Shown here in pieces: positions 44,029 to 53,123 of a DNA stretch of 64,000 bases (the stretch's first letter is position 1; the number at the start of each line of letters is the position of its first letter). Location of the stretch: the NCBI GenBank assembly GCA_026129865.1, contig JAHCHG010000001.1, forward strand, positions 558,001 to 622,000, written 5' to 3'. The notes beneath the pieces are model-generated. The model saw nothing but the letters and a program-made list of their open reading frames with translations. It did not search any database and was not told where the DNA came from. Origin of the DNA: Pyrinomonadaceae bacterium (GTDB taxonomy: Bacteria > Acidobacteriota > Blastocatellia > Pyrinomonadales > Pyrinomonadaceae). Both the position numbers and the translations under genes were made by a program.

Positions 44029-45357
44029 ATGGCTAATAAAATTTTAATGCCGAAACTTTCTCCGACGATGGAAGAAGGACAAATTTCGACCTGGGTTAAA
44101 TCGGAAGGCGACGAGATCGAAGCGAATGAGACGATCGCCGAAGTCGATACCGACAAAGCGACGATGGAAATGACATCGCTCGAAGCCGGAACCCTTTTGA
44201 AAATTCTCGTTCCGGGCGGCGAGAATGCGAAGCTCGGTCAGACGATCGGGATCATCGGCGAAAAGGGCGAAGATATTTCGGCTCTTTTAAAAGAGATCGA
44301 AAGCGAAGGGTCGTCAAACGGTGCATCGGCAAAAGAAGCCGGTCAAAAGGAATCCGGAGAATCCGACCGCGAAGCTTCGGATAAAGATACTTCCAAACCT
44401 GCCGACAAGCCCGAAGAAGTTCCATCAAAATCCGAAGAAAAAAAACCGGCGGCTGAAACCGGTTCGTCCGGTCGAATGCTCGTTTCGCCGATTGCCGCGC
44501 GCATGGCGACGGAAAACGGAATCGATCTACGTACGATCTCCGGTTCCGGTCCCAATGGTCGCATTATCAAGCGCGATATCGAAGCCGCTATTGAGTCCGG
44601 CGTGCAAAGTTCGGAGCAAAAGACCGAAAAGACTGTTAAGGCTTTCGCGCAGACGGCTGAAGTTCAAGGCGCAAGCGCTTACCGGGAAGAAAATACATCA
44701 AACATTCGCCGGATCATCGCCGAACGATTGGCGGAATCGATCGGTCCAGTTCCGACATTTTATTTAACCGTCGATATCGAAATGGACCGCGCGCTCGAGC
44801 TTCGCAAGAGCATAAACGATGCCGTAGCGCCCGAACGCGTGTCGGTTAACGATGTCCTGATAAAGGCAGCTGCAATGGCATCGATGCAGCATCCGTTCGT
44901 AAATTCGTCATATCGCGGCGACAAGATTCGATTTTACGAAGACGCCGATGTCGGCGTTGCCGTTGCTATCGACGAAGGGTTGATCACGCCCGTCATTCGC
45001 GGCGCCAATAAAAAAGGGATCGCCCAGATCTCGCGAGAAGTAAAGGAACTTGCTGAACTCGCACGCGAGAAAAAGCTTCAGCCGGAGCAGTACACCGGTG
45101 CGACTTTTTCGATTTCCAATCTCGGAATGTTCGGGATCAAAGAATTCACGGCGATAATCAATCCGCCCGAAGCCGCGATCTTTGCGATCGGCGCAGCGAA
45201 ACCGACGGCGGTCGTGAAAAATGGTGAGATCGTTGTCCGGAACGTCATGTCCGTTACAATGAGCTGCGACCATCGCGTAATCGACGGCGCCACCGGCGCG
45301 AAGTTCCTTCAAACCTTCAAGCAGATGCTGGAAAACCCGGCTTTAATGCTTGTTTAG
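44029..45357 (+). CDS. pdhC: Dihydrolipoamide acetyltransferase (E2) of pyruvate dehydrogenase
   Basis: Core of the pyruvate dehydrogenase complex; transfers the acetyl group from lipoyl to CoA. In 442 residues: one lipoyl domain (1-80) with Lys43 in VDTDKATMEM, a charged flexible linker (about 85-145), a peripheral-subunit-binding domain (about 150-190) with SPIAARMATENGIDL and GPNGRIIKRDIEAA, and the catalytic domain with His415 in DHRVIDG. No E3 (lpd) gene lies downstream, so E3 is encoded elsewhere. The 78-bp gap after pdhB carries short GGGACAA-like repeats. Confidence 0.94.
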   Translation: MANKILMPKLSPTMEEGQISTWVKSEGDEIEANETIAEVDTDKATMEMTSLEAGTLLKILVPGGENAKLGQTIGIIGEKGEDISALLKEIESEGSSNGASAKEAGQKESGESDREASDKDTSKPADKPEEVPSKSEEKKPAAETGSSGRMLVSPIAARMATENGIDLRTISGSGPNGRIIKRDIEAAIESGVQSSEQKTEKTVKAFAQTAEVQGASAYREENTSNIRRIIAERLAESIGPVPTFYLTVDIEMDRALELRKSINDAVAPERVSVNDVLIKAAAMASMQHPFVNSSYRGDKIRFYEDADVGVAVAIDEGLITPVIRGANKKGIAQISREVKELAELAREKKLQPEQYTGATFSISNLGMFGIKEFTAIINPPEAAIFAIGAAKPTAVVKNGEIVVRNVMSVTMSCDHRVIDGATGAKFLQTFKQMLENPALMLV

Positions 45358-45399
45358 AGATTTCAATTTGACCCAATAAAGGACATTTAATATAGATCC

Positions 45400-46791
45400 T
45401 CACTTCGATTTTCGTTTCACCGACGCTGCCTTCTTGCGGTCTTTGTCGGCTTTTTCCGTTTCATTTATCGAATCAAAAGCGGCTGCGCGGTTTTCATACG
45501 CCAGATGATCTTTCGGATCCAGCTCGATCGCCTTTGTAAAATCTTCGATAGCAAGCCGGTAATTCTTCATCTCCAAATGTGCAAAGCCGCGATTAAAAAA
45601 ATTCGTTGACTCGACCATCGAGAGTTCGATCGCCCGGTCATAATCCTGAACCGCGCGCTGATAATCGCCGATCTCCAAATAAACATCACCGCGCGCAGAG
45701 ATAGCTTCAGCGTAATTCGGATCGACCTCGATCGCAGAATTAAAATTTAACAATGCAGCCTGATAAGCTTCGCGTTCATAAAAGATCGCGCCGCGATTGT
45801 AAAACGCATATTTATCGTTCGGGTTTAACGTGAGCGCCGCGCCGTAATCTTCCAGCGCCTGGTCTTTTTTATCGAGGTAATAGTTGGCAAGACCCCGGTT
45901 GAAAAATAATTCCGGATCCGAATTATCGATCTCAATAGATTTATCAAGATCGTTTTTCGCCAATGAATATTTTCCTTTCTTTATGTATGCCACCGCCCGA
46001 CTCAGGTAATAGCTGCTTACAAGCGGCGCAATAGAAATCGCTTTTGAATAATCCGCAATCGCTTTATCGATATTTTCCCTGGAAAAATATATATTTCCAC
46101 GACCGTTTATCGCGTAATGATTTTTCGGGTCGAGTTTTATCGCTTTTTCATAATCCTTGAAGGCTTCAGCTTCGTTTTCGAGCATTTCATAAATAAATGC
46201 CCGCTGCGCAAACGCGTCGGACGATCTTTCATCGAGTTCCAGATACCTTTTTAAGTCAGCAAGCGCCGAATTGTAATCTTCTTTGTCCCGGTAAGCGACC
46301 GAACGATTATAAAGAGAATCTAAAACCTCGAAATCCAGTTCGATAGCCTTCGAATAATCAAGGATCGCAGCGTCATATTCTTTAGCTTCCGCCAGCCAAA
46401 TTCCCCGGTTAAAATACGAAGATCCGTTGTCGGGCAAGAGTTCTATGCATTTGGAATACAATTCTGTCCGACATTGAGTATCTTTATCGCCGCATTTTTC
46501 GGCAGCGTCGAAATATTGCCGCGCAGTCGCGTTCTTTAACTCAATGATCAGATTGTCGCCAGCCTGCTTCGACCGCAAGTCCGCCTCGATCTGCCGGTCG
46601 ATCAAAAAATCGATGCCGCGTTTTGAGATCTGTTGAATGAGCAGCAGATTCCGAGTCTCGACAGCCAGACCGGTGTCGCTAAGCGCTGTATTTATCTCAG
46701 ATAATGTAACCGGCACGCCCGCCGCCGGTGTTTGAGCGTAAAAACTAACCGCAAAAGAAACTAAAAATACAATCGATAAGATCTTTTTCAT
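45400..46791 (-). CDS. Exported TPR protein
   Basis: A 463-residue protein with a signal peptide (1-20, cleavage likely after FYAQT). From about residue 105 to 450 it has ten or so tetratricopeptide repeats, many with the pattern YNRGxxxxxxxxYxxAxxDxxKAIELDP. Such arrays bind other proteins; here probably in the periplasm. The repeats are regular and the frame intact. It is convergent with pdhC. No enzyme domain is seen. Confidence 0.85.
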   Translation of the reverse strand: MKKILSIVFLVSFAVSFYAQTPAAGVPVTLSEINTALSDTGLAVETRNLLLIQQISKRGIDFLIDRQIEADLRSKQAGDNLIIELKNATARQYFDAAEKCGDKDTQCRTELYSKCIELLPDNGSSYFNRGIWLAEAKEYDAAILDYSKAIELDFEVLDSLYNRSVAYRDKEDYNSALADLKRYLELDERSSDAFAQRAFIYEMLENEAEAFKDYEKAIKLDPKNHYAINGRGNIYFSRENIDKAIADYSKAISIAPLVSSYYLSRAVAYIKKGKYSLAKNDLDKSIEIDNSDPELFFNRGLANYYLDKKDQALEDYGAALTLNPNDKYAFYNRGAIFYEREAYQAALLNFNSAIEVDPNYAEAISARGDVYLEIGDYQRAVQDYDRAIELSMVESTNFFNRGFAHLEMKNYRLAIEDFTKAIELDPKDHLAYENRAAAFDSINETEKADKDRKKAASVKRKSK

Positions 46792-46964
46792 CCTGAAAAT
46801 CCGCCTTTTGAATAGAGATTCCGGCAGTCCATGATTTGGACAAAAAATTCTAGCATATTCAAATCGTTTTCAATCGGAAAAATCTCTTTTTATTTACAGC
46901 TCAATCTCTCTATTGAGAATATGCAATACTCAAATAATTTTGTTAGCATCAGCCTTTAACTTTG

Positions 46965-47891
46965 ATGGAAAACGACTCGACAAAAGAGAGTTACGCGCCG
47001 CATATCGCGTTGATCGCGGTTCAACTTATGTTCGGCAGTGCGCCGATCCTCGGAAAATTTGCGCTCCTCGAATTTCCGAGCTTCGCGATCGTCGGATTCC
47101 GGGTCGCCGGCGGGGCGCTCGCATTCTATATCCTGCAGCGGTTTCGCGGAAAACTCGCACTTGACGAGCGTAAACATTATCTATATTTCGCACTGTTCGC
47201 GTTGTTCGGCATTGTGCTCAATCAGCTTTTGTTCTTCCACGGTCTCTCCCTGACAACGGCGACGAATACTTCCCTTTTTGCAGTTTTGATACCTGTTTTT
47301 GCAATAATTGTCAGCGCGATGGTCGGGAACGACACGCTTGGATGGAAAAAGATCACGGGTATTATAATCGCAGGGTTGGGAGTGGTTTATTTGATCGATC
47401 CGCGCAATGCGAGCTTTTCTTCGGCAACCACGATCGGCGACATTTTGGTGATCTTAAATAGTTTATCGTACGGCATTTACGTCGCGATCTCGAAAAAACT
47501 GATCAGCCGTTACGGAGCGCTGCGGTCGATCGCCTGGCTCTTTATATTCGGTTCGATCGTTAATGTCCCGATCGGTTTTATTTCGCTTCAGTCTGTCGAT
47601 CTGATAAATGTCAGTCTAAAAGCTTGGATCGCGTTGGCGGCTATCGTTCTGATCCCGACAATTCTTGCATATTATTGGAATACCTGGGCGTTGGCTCGCG
47701 TCGAACCGTCGATCGTCGCGGTTTACGTTTACTTACAGCCTGTCATCGGAACGGTTCTGGCGATAACCATTCTCGGCGAACCGCGAAATCCGAGAATTTT
47801 TGTAGCGATGGCGCTGATCTTTGCAGGAGTCTATCTGGTAACTAGAAAACGAAAGATCTTTGTAACCGAGACTCATCTGACCGCAAGTTAG
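46965..47891 (+). CDS. EamA/DMT-family transporter
   Basis: A 308-residue inner-membrane protein with about ten helices formed by two EamA repeats (about 10-145 and 155-300). Features include PILGKFALLEFPSFAIVGFR, LFFHGLSLTTATNTSLF and YLQPVIGTVLAITILGE, all typical of drug/metabolite transporters that export amino acids or related compounds. The substrate cannot be told from sequence. ATG 46965 is chosen over the preceding in-frame TTG. It is convergent with the LysR gene, with three bases between stops. Confidence 0.88.
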   Translation: MENDSTKESYAPHIALIAVQLMFGSAPILGKFALLEFPSFAIVGFRVAGGALAFYILQRFRGKLALDERKHYLYFALFALFGIVLNQLLFFHGLSLTTATNTSLFAVLIPVFAIIVSAMVGNDTLGWKKITGIIIAGLGVVYLIDPRNASFSSATTIGDILVILNSLSYGIYVAISKKLISRYGALRSIAWLFIFGSIVNVPIGFISLQSVDLINVSLKAWIALAAIVLIPTILAYYWNTWALARVEPSIVAVYVYLQPVIGTVLAITILGEPRNPRIFVAMALIFAGVYLVTRKRKIFVTETHLTAS

Positions 47892-47894
47892 ATC

Positions 47895-48815
47895 TTATTT
47901 CGACTGCGATTTAGCTAGATTTTCACGATCGGCAAAGCTTTCCTTGCATAATTCGACAAACTCTTTCGCGATCGGTGAGAAATATCCGCCTTTAAGGCGT
48001 GCAAGCCCGAGATCCCATTTTATATCTGCGCCTTCAAGTTTCCAGGAGTTGAGTTTTCCTTCCTTTACCTGCTGCGAAACATATTTGACGCCCGAAATTC
48101 CGACGCCCATATTGTTTTCGACCATCTTATTTATAGCTTCCTGCCGGCTTAGTTCCATGACAACATTCGGTCGGACGTGAGCCGAATCAAAGAATTCATC
48201 GATCATTCTTCGCGCGTTACCGCCCTGCTCGCCGAGGATCAGGTCTTCCTTCGCCAGCAGCGCCGCATTGATCGATCTTTTTTTGGCAAGCGGATGCGAC
48301 GGATGCGAGATAGCAACCATTTGATCGCTAAAAAGTGTCTCGGTCAGAATATTCGCGTTCTCGACGGGCAGCGAAACAAACGCTACGTCGATCTCGTTAT
48401 GCATGATCTTTTCGACGAGCACGGCGCTTGTCCCGGACGATACCGTAACTTCGCTTTTTGGAAATTTCCTTTTTAAAGCCTCGAGTATCTTCGGCAGCTG
48501 AGCTGTTGCGAACATCGCCGACGCCGATCCCACACGCAGCCGTCCGTATTCCGAACCCGCAATTTCTGCTATTTCAACAATTGCGGTGTCGTGCTCGCGC
48601 AAAATCCTTCGCGCTCGCCGCAACAGACATTCACCGGCTTCGGTAATTATTACCCGCCGCGATGTGCGTGTGAAAAGCGAAAGACCGATCTCTTTTTCAA
48701 GCTGCTGGATCTGCATTGAGATCGCCGCCTGTGTAATGTTCAGCCGGCGCGCGCCCGCGGTAAAGGTTTTCGTTTCGGCGATAGCGATAAATGCCTTTAA
48801 TTGCCTTATTTCCAT
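47895..48815 (-). CDS. LysR-family transcriptional regulator
   Basis: A 306-residue regulator. The N-terminal winged HTH (1-60) has FIAIAETKTFTAGARRLNIT and AAISMQIQQLEKEIG; the rest is a periplasmic-binding-protein-like effector domain (about 90-295). LysR proteins often control a divergent neighbour, here lysA 364 bp away, or themselves. Two similar 19-20-bp direct repeats at 48913 and 48971 lie in the shared gap. The effector is unknown. Confidence 0.92.
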   Translation of the reverse strand: MEIRQLKAFIAIAETKTFTAGARRLNITQAAISMQIQQLEKEIGLSLFTRTSRRVIITEAGECLLRRARRILREHDTAIVEIAEIAGSEYGRLRVGSASAMFATAQLPKILEALKRKFPKSEVTVSSGTSAVLVEKIMHNEIDVAFVSLPVENANILTETLFSDQMVAISHPSHPLAKKRSINAALLAKEDLILGEQGGNARRMIDEFFDSAHVRPNVVMELSRQEAINKMVENNMGVGISGVKYVSQQVKEGKLNSWKLEGADIKWDLGLARLKGGYFSPIAKEFVELCKESFADRENLAKSQSK

Positions 48816-49001
48816 CTATTTCTGCTGAAGGTATTAGAAATTGGGCGAACAAAACGTCATCCACAGTGGTCATGTTTCGTTTTTAACAACGCTTATGTCC
48901 GAGTTCCCAGGTTACCTTTGATTGCTTAGATAGTCTGAATATAACGCAATTCGATTATTTCGTCTATAAGTATCTTTGATGGTTTAGAGAAAGTTTAAAA
49001 C

Positions 49002-49125
49002 CTGTTCCGGCATACGTCGCCGGCTGACTGAAAACCCTGATCCTACGCCTGTCTGAGGCTTCGAGTCCTGCAATGCATTAATGTTGACGAGCTTCCGACC
49101 GATACCGGAAAGGAACAGATTTTTA
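49002..49125 (+). ncRNA. Possible structured leader RNA before lysA
   Basis: CTGTTCC (49002-49008) pairs with GGAACAG (49112-49118), extended by GG/CC across a bulge. It is followed by ATTTTTATT, so the whole could fold as a terminator-like structure. Inside are CCGGC/GCCGG and GCCT/AGGC hairpins. It ends 55 bp before lysA. The sequence does not show the lysine riboswitch core I would expect. The rest of the 48816-49179 gap holds the direct repeats noted under the LysR gene and no coding frame. Confidence 0.35.
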
Positions 49126-49179
49126 TTGAAACGACTCTAACGGATTGAATTTTATGAACTCATTCGCTTTAATTAGCAA

Positions 49180-50619
49180 ATGAATCAGGCTTGGGCAATA
49201 GAAAATCTACTCGGTGTAAATAACGGTGAACTGGAAGTTTGCGGTATTTCAACGACGAAACTCGCAGACGAATTTGGAACTCCGCTTTTTGTGTTTAGCG
49301 AAGAGCGAATAAGAGAAAATTTATCCGAACTCAAGCGTTCGGAAGACCGAATCGGCAGCAAACTGAAGATCTGTTACGCGGCAAAGGCAAATTCTGTCAT
49401 GGCGATCCTGCGAACGGTGCGCGACGCCGGCGCCGATCTTGAAGTAAATTCGGGGGGCGAACTGTATAAGGCTTTGAAGATCGGATTTAAACCCGACCAG
49501 ATCATTTTTAACGGCACGAGCAAGACAGAACGCGAGCTTGAAGAAGCCATTACGGCAGGAATTTATGCGATTCAGGCAGATTCTGTTTTCGAGATCGAAC
49601 TTGCGGAGCGTGTTGCGAAGCGGATCGGAATGCGGGCAAATATTTCACTTCGTTTGGTTCCGGAAATAAAGAGCGAAACACTTTCAGGACTGCAAACGGC
49701 ACTTTTGACCTCAAAATTCGGCATGATGCCGGATGAAGCGCTCGCGGCATTCCGCCGCTGGAAACCAGACGATCCAAATCTTAATCTCTGCGGAATTCAC
49801 CTTCATATCGGATCGCAAAATCCGAGTTCCGAGCCCTATGCAGAGGCTTTGACAAAACTTTTCAAAAACCTTCTGGAAATTAATGAAACGACCGGTCACA
49901 GGCTTTCGCATTTGAATCTCGGCGGCGGTTTTCCTGTGAATTACCTGCGCGACCGCTCTCATGCCGGAGATTTTTCGCCCGAAAAGCGCGAAATGCTGTC
50001 AGCAGAATTAGAACCTGCAAAAGTACTGGAAAAAGCCTGGGACGCGATGGCGATCGTTGCGGAAAATCTTGACGCACAGCATTTGATCGACGGCATCGAA
50101 CTGCTGATAGAACCCGGGCGAAGCGTTATTTCGGATGCCGGCATTTGTCTGACAACTGTTAGAAACAAAAAGGAAAGACCGATCGAGCAATTAAGAAATT
50201 CCGACGCGAATCCGGACAAAAAGAGCCAAAAGGATACGTGGCTTTTAACCGATGCCGGATTTAACATTTTGCTTTCGATGGAAACTTATAAATGGTATTA
50301 CCACCTGATCTCGGCTTCGCGGGCGGCGCTTCCGCATAAAACCGAATACAAACTTGCCGGTCCGCTGTGCGACGGCGGCGATGTTTATTTTGATATCGAA
50401 GGCGAAGGTCGCCTGCCCGATCATCGTAAGCTGCCCGAAAACGTTGAGGTCGGCGAGGTTTTGGCACTGCTCAATTGCGGCGCTTATTCTCTTGCTCAAA
50501 TGTCTCAATACAACGGTCGCCAGCTTCCAGCTGTAGTTTTGATCCGCGAGGACGGAGAAATTGAATTGATCAGAGAACGGGATAAATATGAAGATCTTCA
50601 TTCAAACGACATCTTTTAA
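49180..50619 (+). CDS. lysA: Diaminopimelate decarboxylase-like PLP enzyme
   Basis: Fold-type III PLP decarboxylase, 479 residues, most likely making lysine from meso-diaminopimelate. Lys69 in CYAAKAN binds PLP. HIGSQ, the glycine-rich NLGGGFPVNY, and EPGRSV hold the phosphate. The C-terminal barrel ends with NCGAYSLAQMSQYNGR. The active-site Cys segment reads CDGGDVYF, where classical enzymes have CESxD, so a different but related substrate is possible. An insertion at about 285-350 makes it longer than the usual 420 residues. No clear ribosome site precedes ATG 49180. Confidence 0.72.
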   Translation: MNQAWAIENLLGVNNGELEVCGISTTKLADEFGTPLFVFSEERIRENLSELKRSEDRIGSKLKICYAAKANSVMAILRTVRDAGADLEVNSGGELYKALKIGFKPDQIIFNGTSKTERELEEAITAGIYAIQADSVFEIELAERVAKRIGMRANISLRLVPEIKSETLSGLQTALLTSKFGMMPDEALAAFRRWKPDDPNLNLCGIHLHIGSQNPSSEPYAEALTKLFKNLLEINETTGHRLSHLNLGGGFPVNYLRDRSHAGDFSPEKREMLSAELEPAKVLEKAWDAMAIVAENLDAQHLIDGIELLIEPGRSVISDAGICLTTVRNKKERPIEQLRNSDANPDKKSQKDTWLLTDAGFNILLSMETYKWYYHLISASRAALPHKTEYKLAGPLCDGGDVYFDIEGEGRLPDHRKLPENVEVGEVLALLNCGAYSLAQMSQYNGRQLPAVVLIREDGEIELIRERDKYEDLHSNDIF

Positions 50620-50646
50620 CCCCGGATCGAACGTCGTCAAAAGATC

Positions 50647-52149
50647 CTAGAAAATTTCAGCCTTTCGAACCATTTCTTTTAAAATTGCGGTTTCAGCCTC
50701 GGTCAATTTGAATTCGTATTGTTCGTAAAACTCTGCGAGTTCGGCGAGTTTTATCGAACGATTCGACTCATCGCGGATCCCGGAGATCGTTTTCAGATTT
50801 TCATGAAGAAAAAGCCGCGCTTTTTCAATGTCTCCGTGCTGTTTATAGCGCGTTGCAAAGGCGCTGAAAGCATCGGAACGCGAAGCTGTCTGGGGAACCG
50901 AATCAAGTAATTCCTGCGCTTCCTTCAGATACAAAAGCGCCTGCGAATCGTCTCCGGCTGCATTTTTTGCGTCGCTCATTCCGATCAAGGTAAACATTTT
51001 TGTCGATTCTTCAAAGATCGCGTTCAGCGCCTGTTTTGCCAGTTCGTCGTTACCTTTTCCGGCAGCGATCCGGGCAATTTGTGAAAGTGCCGATAGTTGC
51101 TGCATTTCATCGATATTTTCCTGAGCGATCTCTATCGCGCGTTCGTACTTTTCAAATTGAGCAAATTGAACCGCAATATTCGCAAACAACCCGAATCGCG
51201 CTTTGCTGTCGCGAATCTCGGCGTCGCGCTGAGATTTCAACAGCGCATAAGCTTCTTCCAGCGTTTCGATCGCTTCCTGAGTTTCGCCGTTTTCGTAAAA
51301 AATTCGTGAAAAACCGACCAGACACGATGAAACCTGGGTATTGTCCCCGACCAGATCGAGAGTCCGGTCAGCCGATTCCAGGTCGCCGGCTTGAAGAAAT
51401 CCGACAGATATTTTAGCCAGGAGCGAATCTCTGTGAACGCCGTCGATGCGTTCGGCAAATATCTTTGCATCTTCAAAAAGCTCGCGGGCGCGTTCTACAT
51501 TCCCAACTTCACGAAACTGATGCGCAACGTCCGTCAACGCGCGGACCTTCTCTTCGTAATACTCAATATCTTTGGCTGCGCCGACCGCTAATTCAAAAAA
51601 TTCATCAGCCTTTATCGAATTCTGCTGTTTCGTAAAATATACTGCAATGTTCTGATAAGCGGTCGTGCGCGAAGCAGGAAAATCTATTCTTTCCAGGGTT
51701 TTCAGCGCCGATTCTTCATCGTTTTTAATTATCTGATGAAGTGCGATATCCGCAAAAGCATCGTCCGGATGCGACAGAACTTCTACGATTTCCAAAGCCC
51801 GGTCGATCTCGTCCTTTGCCGATTTTTGCAGCGCAACCTTTTCCCGCGCCATACTTTGCGTTCCTTGATCTTCGATCGCCTCGATCAGCTGAAACGCGTA
51901 CTCGTCATCGTCGATGGCGGCGCATTTTTCCGCTACATGCATCAGCAGCCGATCGCGGACGAACGGGTCACGGACCGAATCGGCAAGCTGCGCCGCGAGG
52001 TCAACTTCGGAACGCTCGATGAATCGCGGAACAAGTGCGCTCATCGCCTCAGAATGCCCGTCGGCGCTTGAAATGTTTTCGGCAAGAAAAGTAGCGCAGG
52101 AAAGCAGATCTCCCTGCGCATCGTCGATATGAATTAAATGTTCTGACAT
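50647..52149 (-). CDS. Helical-repeat (TPR-like) protein
   Basis: A 500-residue acidic protein made almost only of helix pairs of 30-40 residues, such as ALTDVAHQFREVGNVERARELFEDA and AFATRYKQHGDIEKARLFLHE, in the TPR/SEL1-like style. No signal peptide, membrane helix or enzyme motif is seen, so it should be a cytoplasmic scaffold. It is convergent with lysA, with 27 bp between stops. The 198-bp gap upstream (52150-52347) holds only AT-rich sequence and probably its promoter. Confidence 0.7.
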   Translation of the reverse strand: MSEHLIHIDDAQGDLLSCATFLAENISSADGHSEAMSALVPRFIERSEVDLAAQLADSVRDPFVRDRLLMHVAEKCAAIDDDEYAFQLIEAIEDQGTQSMAREKVALQKSAKDEIDRALEIVEVLSHPDDAFADIALHQIIKNDEESALKTLERIDFPASRTTAYQNIAVYFTKQQNSIKADEFFELAVGAAKDIEYYEEKVRALTDVAHQFREVGNVERARELFEDAKIFAERIDGVHRDSLLAKISVGFLQAGDLESADRTLDLVGDNTQVSSCLVGFSRIFYENGETQEAIETLEEAYALLKSQRDAEIRDSKARFGLFANIAVQFAQFEKYERAIEIAQENIDEMQQLSALSQIARIAAGKGNDELAKQALNAIFEESTKMFTLIGMSDAKNAAGDDSQALLYLKEAQELLDSVPQTASRSDAFSAFATRYKQHGDIEKARLFLHENLKTISGIRDESNRSIKLAELAEFYEQYEFKLTEAETAILKEMVRKAEIF

Positions 52150-52347
52150 ATAAGTAAAGCGGCTGAAACGTGGAAAACGTTAAAATGGGGAAAAGCGAAA
52201 AAGACAAACGGCGAAAAAATTCGATTAAAATTTTTAGGAGTGTTGAACGAGAATGCACGTTCAGTGAAAACGTGTTTGCAAATCTTTTTTCAAATTATCA
52301 CTTGTCCACGTTTTCGCATTTTCACCTTTTACATTTTTATCATTTGA

Positions 52348-53040
52348 TTAAACAAATACCTGCCGCATCGACTCAGGCATCCAATCGTTTAAATCTTTAG
52401 CCACAGAATAAGCGCCGGCTTCTCTTAGACGACGTTCGGATACGGTATTCGTTACACCGAGCGTCATTAATCCGGCGAGGTTTGCTGAGACAATTCCGGG
52501 CGGAGAATCTTCGATCGCCAGACAATCTTTATGAACCATCGGATTTCGCCCCCGGCGGGTACGTTCGGCGTCGATCAAATTAAATCCCGTCAAATAACAT
52601 TCCGGATCGGGTTTAGGTCGCACGACGTCTTCCGCGCTGACGATAGTCATAAAGCAATCGCGAAGTCCCGTTTTTTCAAGGACAAATTCGATCTCTTTAC
52701 GCTGCGCCATGCTGACGATGCCAAGCGCGAAATCTTTTTCCATCTTTTTGATGAAATTTTCAATTCCGTCGAAAAGCGGAATCCTTTTTTCGACCAATTC
52801 AATCCATTTCGCGGTTTTCGCTTCAATTACCGCCGCTATCTGTTCGTCAGACGCATCTTTCTCTACTCGCTGAAACGCCGCGTTTGTAAAGGTTACGTCG
52901 TCCATGCCGAGACACGAATAATATTCCTCTTCCGAAAGATCGATCCCTTCGTTTTTCAGAGCGTGCTGGTAGCCCTGCATATGCAGCGGTTCGTCATTGA
53001 TTATGACGCCGTTAAAGTCCATCAAAATTGCTTTTATCAT
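52348..53040 (-). CDS. HAD-superfamily hydrolase, beta-phosphoglucomutase-like
   Basis: A 230-residue HAD protein with a helical cap. Motif I reads MDFNGVIIN: Asp8 is the nucleophile, but the second aspartate normally found two residues later is Asn10. Motif II is VSMAQ, the motif III Lys is near 115, and the acidic pair is in AIEDSPPG. The cap with LHMQGYQHALKNEGIDLSEE is as in phosphoglucomutase and phosphatase relatives. The Asn may slow phosphate release or select another reaction. Substrate unknown. Confidence 0.85.
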   Translation of the reverse strand: MIKAILMDFNGVIINDEPLHMQGYQHALKNEGIDLSEEEYYSCLGMDDVTFTNAAFQRVEKDASDEQIAAVIEAKTAKWIELVEKRIPLFDGIENFIKKMEKDFALGIVSMAQRKEIEFVLEKTGLRDCFMTIVSAEDVVRPKPDPECYLTGFNLIDAERTRRGRNPMVHKDCLAIEDSPPGIVSANLAGLMTLGVTNTVSERRLREAGAYSVAKDLNDWMPESMRQVFV

Positions 53041-53123
53041 CTTGTTTTTACCGGTTAAATTTTTCGTTAAAATATATCAGAATTTTTGGAATGGAACACT
53101 TCGACGGAAAAATAGAAGCTCGT

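Noticed and set aside
49002-49125. Assignment of the lysA leader as a lysine riboswitch
   Set aside because: The conserved core sequences I would expect for that class are not visible, so it is left as an unnamed possible leader.
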